Position numbers and translations under genes: made by a program
Shown here: piece after piece, positions 60,598-64,000 of the stretch
Numbering within the stretch: the stretch's first letter is position 1
How the letters are laid out: the number at the start of each line of letters is the position of its first letter
Assembly: GCA_025757845.1 (NCBI GenBank)
Contig: CP107211.1
Span: forward strand, 372,001-436,000
Length of the DNA: 64,000 nt
Direction of reading: 5' to 3'
From: Oscillospiraceae bacterium
Lineage (GTDB): Bacteria > Bacillota > Clostridia > Oscillospirales > Ruminococcaceae
Notes under the pieces: generated by a model
Databases searched by the model: none
Told to the model about the DNA's origin: nothing
What the model saw: the letters and a program-made list of their open reading frames with translations, nothing else

Positions 60598-61230
60598 ATG
60601 AATCTGATCCTGTTGGGCGCACCTGGTGCCGGTAAGGGCACGCAGGCCGAGATCATCTGCGCAAAGCTGAACATCCCCTCCATCAGCACCGGCAACATCC
60701 TGCGTGCTGCCGTGAAGGATGGCACCGAGATGGGCCTGAAGGCCAAGAGCTTCATGGACGCCGGCGCACTGGTGCCCGATGAGGTCATCATCGGCATCCT
60801 GAAGGAGCGTCTGGCACAGCCCGACTGCGCCAACGGCTTCATCCTGGACGGCGTGCCCCGCACCATCGCCCAGGCCGAGGCCATCGAGACCATGGGCATC
60901 CGCATCGACAAGGTGCTGGAGCTGCAGGTCGAGGACAATGTGATCGTGGAGCGCATGAGCGGCCGCCGCGTCTGCGAAAAGTGCGGTGCCAGCTACCACA
61001 TCATCAACAAGAAGAGCAAGGTCGAGGGTGTGTGCGACCTGTGCGGCGGCAAGACCGTCATCCGCAAGGATGACCAGCCCGCCACCGTGCTGGATCGCCT
61101 GAAGGCATACCACGAGCAGACCGAGCCGCTGGTGGATTTCTACCGTACCCGCGGCAAGCTGGCGGAGATCAAGTTCTGCCCCTCCATTGAGGAGACCACT
61201 GCAGAAGTCATGAAGGCTTTGGAGGCATAA
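60598..61230 (+). CDS. adk: adenylate kinase with zinc-binding LID
   Basis: Interconverts AMP plus ATP with two ADP. The 210 residues have P-loop GAPGAGKGTQ, and the LID holds CEKC and CDLC, the structural zinc site of Gram-positive enzymes. AAAGGAG precedes the ATG. No clear promoter was seen between the secY terminator and this gene, so it may depend on read-through. Confidence 0.97.
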   Translation: MNLILLGAPGAGKGTQAEIICAKLNIPSISTGNILRAAVKDGTEMGLKAKSFMDAGALVPDEVIIGILKERLAQPDCANGFILDGVPRTIAQAEAIETMGIRIDKVLELQVEDNVIVERMSGRRVCEKCGASYHIINKKSKVEGVCDLCGGKTVIRKDDQPATVLDRLKAYHEQTEPLVDFYRTRGKLAEIKFCPSIEETTAEVMKALEA

Positions 61231-61232
61231 TC

Positions 61233-62024
61233 GTGATTCAGATCAAAAATGCAAAAGAGCTGGACGGCATGCGCAAGGCAAATGCCTTGAGCGCAGCTGC
61301 CCTGAAGTACGGCGGGGAGCATATCGAAGCAGGTATGACCACCTGGGAGCTGGACAAGCTGATCTACGACTTCATCGTGAAGCACGGCGGCACCCCCAAC
61401 TTCAAGGGTCTGTATGGATTTCCGGGCACAGCCTGCATCAGTCTGAACGATACCATCATCCACGGCATCCCTTCCCATGACATCGTGATCCGCCCCGGCG
61501 ACATCGTGAGCATCGACACCGGTGCCAAGATCGACGGCTTCAACGGCGACAATGCCTGCACCTATGCGGTGGGCAAGATCGACCTGGAGGCTCAGCGTCT
61601 GCTGGACGTGACCAAGGCTGCTCTGTACAAGGGCATCGAGGCTGCCAAGGCAGGCAACCGCATCGGTGATATCGGCTATGCCGTGCAGAGCTACTGCGAG
61701 GATGCCGGTTTCTCGGTGGTGCGCGAGTTCGTAGGTCACGGCACCGGCAAGGAGCTGCACGAAGATCCGGAAGTGCCCAACTACGGTCATCAGGGCCGCG
61801 GCCCGCGCCTGGTGCCCGGCATGACCATTGCCATCGAGCCCATGATCTGCCAGTACGACTGCAAGATCAAGCAGCTGTCTGACGGCTGGACGGTCAAGAC
61901 CAAGGACGGCGGCCTGGCTGCGCATTTCGAGCACTCGAATGCGATCCTGAAGGACCGCACTGAGATCATGACCCGCTTCTGGGATGATCCGGACTTTGAC
62001 CCGGAGACCTTCAGCCTCAAGTAA
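61233..62024 (+). CDS. map: methionine aminopeptidase, type I
   Basis: Removes the initiator methionine. The 263 residues carry the metal ligands Asp95 and Asp106 (IDTGAKIDGFNGDNA), His in GHGTGKELHEDP, Glu in AIEPM and Glu in FEHSNA. GTG 61233 lies 2 bp after the adk stop. Confidence 0.96.
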   Translation: MIQIKNAKELDGMRKANALSAAALKYGGEHIEAGMTTWELDKLIYDFIVKHGGTPNFKGLYGFPGTACISLNDTIIHGIPSHDIVIRPGDIVSIDTGAKIDGFNGDNACTYAVGKIDLEAQRLLDVTKAALYKGIEAAKAGNRIGDIGYAVQSYCEDAGFSVVREFVGHGTGKELHEDPEVPNYGHQGRGPRLVPGMTIAIEPMICQYDCKIKQLSDGWTVKTKDGGLAAHFEHSNAILKDRTEIMTRFWDDPDFDPETFSLK

Positions 62025-62046
62025 TCGACTCCATAAGATAGGGTCC

Positions 62047-62093
62047 GAGCCGCCCGGAGCGTGCAGAAATGCTGCGTTCCGGGCGGCTTTTTG
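62047..62093 (+). terminator. intrinsic terminator of adk-map
   Basis: GAGCCGCCCGGA pairs with TTCCGGGCGGCTT around a bulged loop, followed by T5. Confidence 0.9.
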
Positions 62094-62238
62094 GCTGCCG
62101 GGAGATGCCTTTTGTGCAATTGCGACAACTTTTGGTGAAAAAGTTTCATCTTCCCGGTGGAGAAGCGCAAAAGCCGGGGCCAAAGACACCGGAAGATTTT
62201 GCAGAAGAATTTTTTATCGGAAATACGGAAAAAACCTC

Positions 62239-62267
62239 TTGCAAATTGACAACAAAAGGTGTATAAT
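62239..62267 (+). promoter_or_regulatory. promoter of the infA-alpha operon segment
   Basis: TTGCAA (62239-62244) and TATAAT (62262-62267) are 17 bp apart, in AT-rich DNA. Transcription would start near 62274. Confidence 0.75.
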
Positions 62268-62273
62268 CTATAA

Positions 62274-62538
62274 ATGGCTGTGGAAGCCAGATGCTTCCTC
62301 GACGGACAGGGATTTTCTGCCCGTTTTGCGGATTTCGTGCCGCAGGAGATGAAGTATGTGGCGCTCATCGCCGCCTGTCCGTCTGAGGGCCGGCACTGAA
62401 CGGGAAGAGCATGAAGCGGCAAGCTGCTGCAAAATCGGGCGCAGGCACGACAAAGCACAGTGCTTTCAGGCTTGGAACGTAAGGCTCCGGCTCCCTACCA
62501 TGACAAACTGAGCAGATCCAAATGAGGAGGCAAATAGC
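62274..62538 (+). ncRNA. structured leader or small RNA before infA, family unknown
   Basis: A 10-bp perfect stem GACGGACAGG (62301-62310) with CCTGTCCGTC (62374-62383) closes a multibranch region. That region contains TGCGG/CCGCA (62327-62344) and GGCG/CGCC (62360-62372). It is preceded by GGAAGC/GCTTCC (62282-62298) and followed by AAAGCAC/GTGCTTT. A 41-codon frame (62274-62399) starts at the transcription start without a ribosome site; I think it is incidental. This looks like an RNA controlling infA or an independent RNA. Confidence 0.5.
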
Positions 62539-62790
62539 TTGTCTAAAGAAGACGTCATCGAGATCGAAGGCATTGTGCGTGAAGCCATGCCCAACGCCAT
62601 CTTTAAGGTGGAAATGTTGAGCGAGGACAAGAACACCGGGAAGCTCACTCCCAGCGGTCACATCCTCTTAGCGCACATCTCCGGCAAGCTGCGGACCAAT
62701 TTCATCCGTATCCTGCCCGGGGACAAGGTTACCGTGGAAATGTCGCCCTATGATCTTTCTAAGGGCCGCATCACCTGGCGCTCCAAATAA
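62539..62790 (+). CDS. infA: translation initiation factor IF-1 with an internal insertion
   Basis: IF-1 binds the A site of the 30S subunit during initiation. The 83 residues match IF-1 at both ends ([44 protein letters not shown]). About 11 extra residues (around [13 protein letters not shown]) sit in the loop where the usual 72-residue protein has only ENGH. TTG 62539 follows GAGGAGG at 8 bp. Confidence 0.95.
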   Translation: MSKEDVIEIEGIVREAMPNAIFKVEMLSEDKNTGKLTPSGHILLAHISGKLRTNFIRILPGDKVTVEMSPYDLSKGRITWRSK

Positions 62791-62825
62791 GCACCAGGGT
62801 ATCAACCAAAAGGAGGTTCAACATC

Positions 62826-62939
62826 ATGAAGGTCAAGCCTTCCGTGAAACCCATCTGCGAAAAGTGCAAGGTCATCCGCCGCAAAGGCCGCGTGATGGTC
62901 ATCTGCCAGAACCCCAAGCATAAGCAGCGCCAGGGCTAA
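62826..62939 (+). CDS. rpmJ: 50S ribosomal protein L36, zinc form
   Basis: 37 residues with the zinc ligands C11, C14, C27 and H32 ([18 protein letters not shown], then [10 protein letters not shown]). AGGAGGT precedes ATG 62826. Confidence 0.97.
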   Translation: MKVKPSVKPICEKCKVIRRKGRVMVICQNPKHKQRQG

Positions 62940-63021
62940 TTCGGGCGCCTGGGGGTCAAGTGCGTAGAGTCCCGGCGCAGACCCCGACACTGACATGGGA
63001 TGATTTTTGGAGGAAACTACT

Positions 63022-63393
63022 ATGGCACGTATTGCCGGCGTTGACCTGCCCCGCGAGAAGCGCGTTCAGGTGGGTCTCACCTACGTTTACGGTATCGGTC
63101 AGACCACTGCGAACAAGATCCTGGAAGCAACTGGCATCAACCCCGATACCCGCGTCAAGGACCTGACTCTGGAAGAAGAGGCCAAGATCCGTGACTACAT
63201 CGATCAGGCTAACATCATCGTTGAGGGCGACCTGCGCCGCAACGTTGCTCTGGACATCAAGCGCCTGGTTGAGATCCAGTCCTTCCGTGGCACCCGCCAT
63301 CGCAAGAATCTGCCCTGCCGCGGCCAGCGCACCAAGACCAATGCACGTACCTGCAAGGGCCCGAAGCGCACTGTCGCTAACAAGAAGAAGTAA
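63022..63393 (+). CDS. rpsM: 30S ribosomal protein S13
   Basis: 123 residues, starting [19 protein letters not shown] and ending in a basic tail ([18 protein letters not shown]). ATG 63022 follows TTGGAGGAA. The 82-bp gap before it has a small GC-rich hairpin. Confidence 0.97.
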   Translation: MARIAGVDLPREKRVQVGLTYVYGIGQTTANKILEATGINPDTRVKDLTLEEEAKIRDYIDQANIIVEGDLRRNVALDIKRLVEIQSFRGTRHRKNLPCRGQRTKTNARTCKGPKRTVANKKK

Positions 63394-63407
63394 GGAGGAT
63401 TTGAGAA

Positions 63408-63818
63408 ATGGCAAGTGCAAATAACGCCAAGAAGGGCGCAAATGTCCGCATGAAGCGGAAAGAGCGCAAGAACATTGCTGCTGGTCAGGCTCATATCCAG
63501 TCTACCTTCAACAATACCGTCGTCACCATCACCGACCTGCAGGGCAATGCAGTGTCCTGGTGCTCCTCTGGCTCCCTGAACTTCCGCGGTAGCCGCAAGA
63601 GCACCCCGTTTGCAGCTCAGTCTGCTGCTGAGACCGCAGCCAAGGTTGCAATCGAGCATGGCATGAAGACTGTTGAAGTTTACGTCAAGGGCCCCGGCGC
63701 TGGCCGTGAGTCCGCTATCCGTGCGCTGCAGGCTACCGGCCTGGAAGTCACCCTGATCAAGGACGTGACTCCCATTCCCCACAACGGCTGCCGTCCCCCG
63801 AAGCGCCGTCGTGTCTGA
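63408..63818 (+). CDS. rpsK: 30S ribosomal protein S11
   Basis: 136 residues with [18 protein letters not shown] and [19 protein letters not shown]. It forms part of the platform. Confidence 0.98.
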   Translation: MASANNAKKGANVRMKRKERKNIAAGQAHIQSTFNNTVVTITDLQGNAVSWCSSGSLNFRGSRKSTPFAAQSAAETAAKVAIEHGMKTVEVYVKGPGAGRESAIRALQATGLEVTLIKDVTPIPHNGCRPPKRRRV

Positions 63819-63838
63819 TCGAAGGAGGAAATTGAATT

Positions 63839-64000
63839 ATGGCAAAGAATACGCAGCCTATCGCAAAGCGTTGCAAGGCCCTGGGCATTTCTCCTGCGGT
63901 CATGGGCTATGCAAAGAAGAATACCACCCGCAACTCCAATGGCAACATGCGCAAGAAGCAGTCTGAGTACGCATCTCAGCTGAAGGAGAAGCAGAAGGTC
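63839..64000 (+). CDS. rpsD: 30S ribosomal protein S4 (3' end missing)
   Basis: The first 54 codons are present: MAKNTQPIAKRCKALGISP, with KKQSEYASQLKEKQKV as in S4. The N-terminal zinc Cys cluster is lacking, so it is the zinc-free form. GGAGGA precedes ATG 63839. The gene runs off the window. Confidence 0.92.
   Translation, partial: MAKNTQPIAKRCKALGISPAVMGYAKKNTTRNSNGNMRKKQSEYASQLKEKQKV

Noticed and set aside
62246..62267. TTGACA next to TATAAT as the infA promoter
   Set aside because: The spacing is only 10 bp. TTGCAA at 62239 with 17 bp spacing is the better -35.
62274..62399. 41-codon frame at the infA promoter
   Set aside because: It begins at the transcription start without a ribosome site, and its bases are taken up by perfect stems. 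A structured RNA explains it better.

Overview
The window reads as a chromosomal segment from a G+C-rich, low-oxygen Clostridia lineage, most like Faecalibacterium or a close Oscillospiraceae/Ruminococcaceae relative. This rests on a paired GlgC/GlgD ADP-glucose pyrophosphorylase, a zinc-type S14, strong AGGAGG ribosome sites, AT-rich -35/-10 promoters in a G+C-rich background, and an LPQTG sortase-anchored protein. The species is inferred, not proven. I saw no rRNA, tRNA, CRISPR array or intact insertion sequence.

Layout. 1-6.2 kb is carbohydrate uptake and amino-sugar use: a truncated GldA-type dehydrogenase, nagB, an RpiR regulator, a beta-glucoside-type PTS EIIBC and a GH1 6-phospho-beta-glucosidase. 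Two short coding relics lie among them, one clearly the tail of another GH1 gene. 6.2-13.8 kb, on the minus strand, is accessory DNA: a very large LPQTG-anchored surface protein whose signal peptide is out of frame with its body, and an isolated phage module (tail-fibre-like protein, CD1375-like small protein, M15 endolysin, XhlA-like protein, SPP1-type holin). 14.1-15.5 kb holds a heavily structured leader and a G5/3D-domain cell-wall protein. 15.8-22.0 kb is glycogen synthesis (glgB-glgC-glgD-glgA), with a basic AT-hook-like tail on GlgB. A large secreted protein of unknown function follows.

24.4-31.8 kb is a complete F-type ATP synthase operon. Its c subunit carries the residues of a two-carboxylate sodium-binding site. 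31.8-34.9 kb is a divergent pair, a LysR regulator and an exported flavin reductase with an FMN-binding domain, around a dense regulatory region. 35-49.3 kb is mixed housekeeping: udk, cardiolipin synthase, a zinc-ribbon protein, ackA divergent from tmcAL, a GltD-like oxidoreductase, a DUF1538 / tandem PII-like / YitT(DUF2179) cluster, a DUF1858 protein, a trmK-like gene, a Nif3-like gene and rqcH.

49.5-64 kb is the S10-spc-alpha ribosomal protein cluster with secY, adk, map, infA, rpmJ, rpsM, rpsK and the start of rpsD. It has a long leader with an attenuator-like hairpin before rpsJ and a promoter-driven structured RNA before infA.

Functionally, the window joins sugar import, glycogen storage, acetate formation, ion-coupled ATP synthesis and probable flavin-based extracytosolic reduction with the core translation genes. 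The observations most worth following are the structured RNAs at 14.2 and 62.3 kb, the PII-fold transporter cluster, the stranded phage lysis module, the GlgB tail and the sodium-type c ring.
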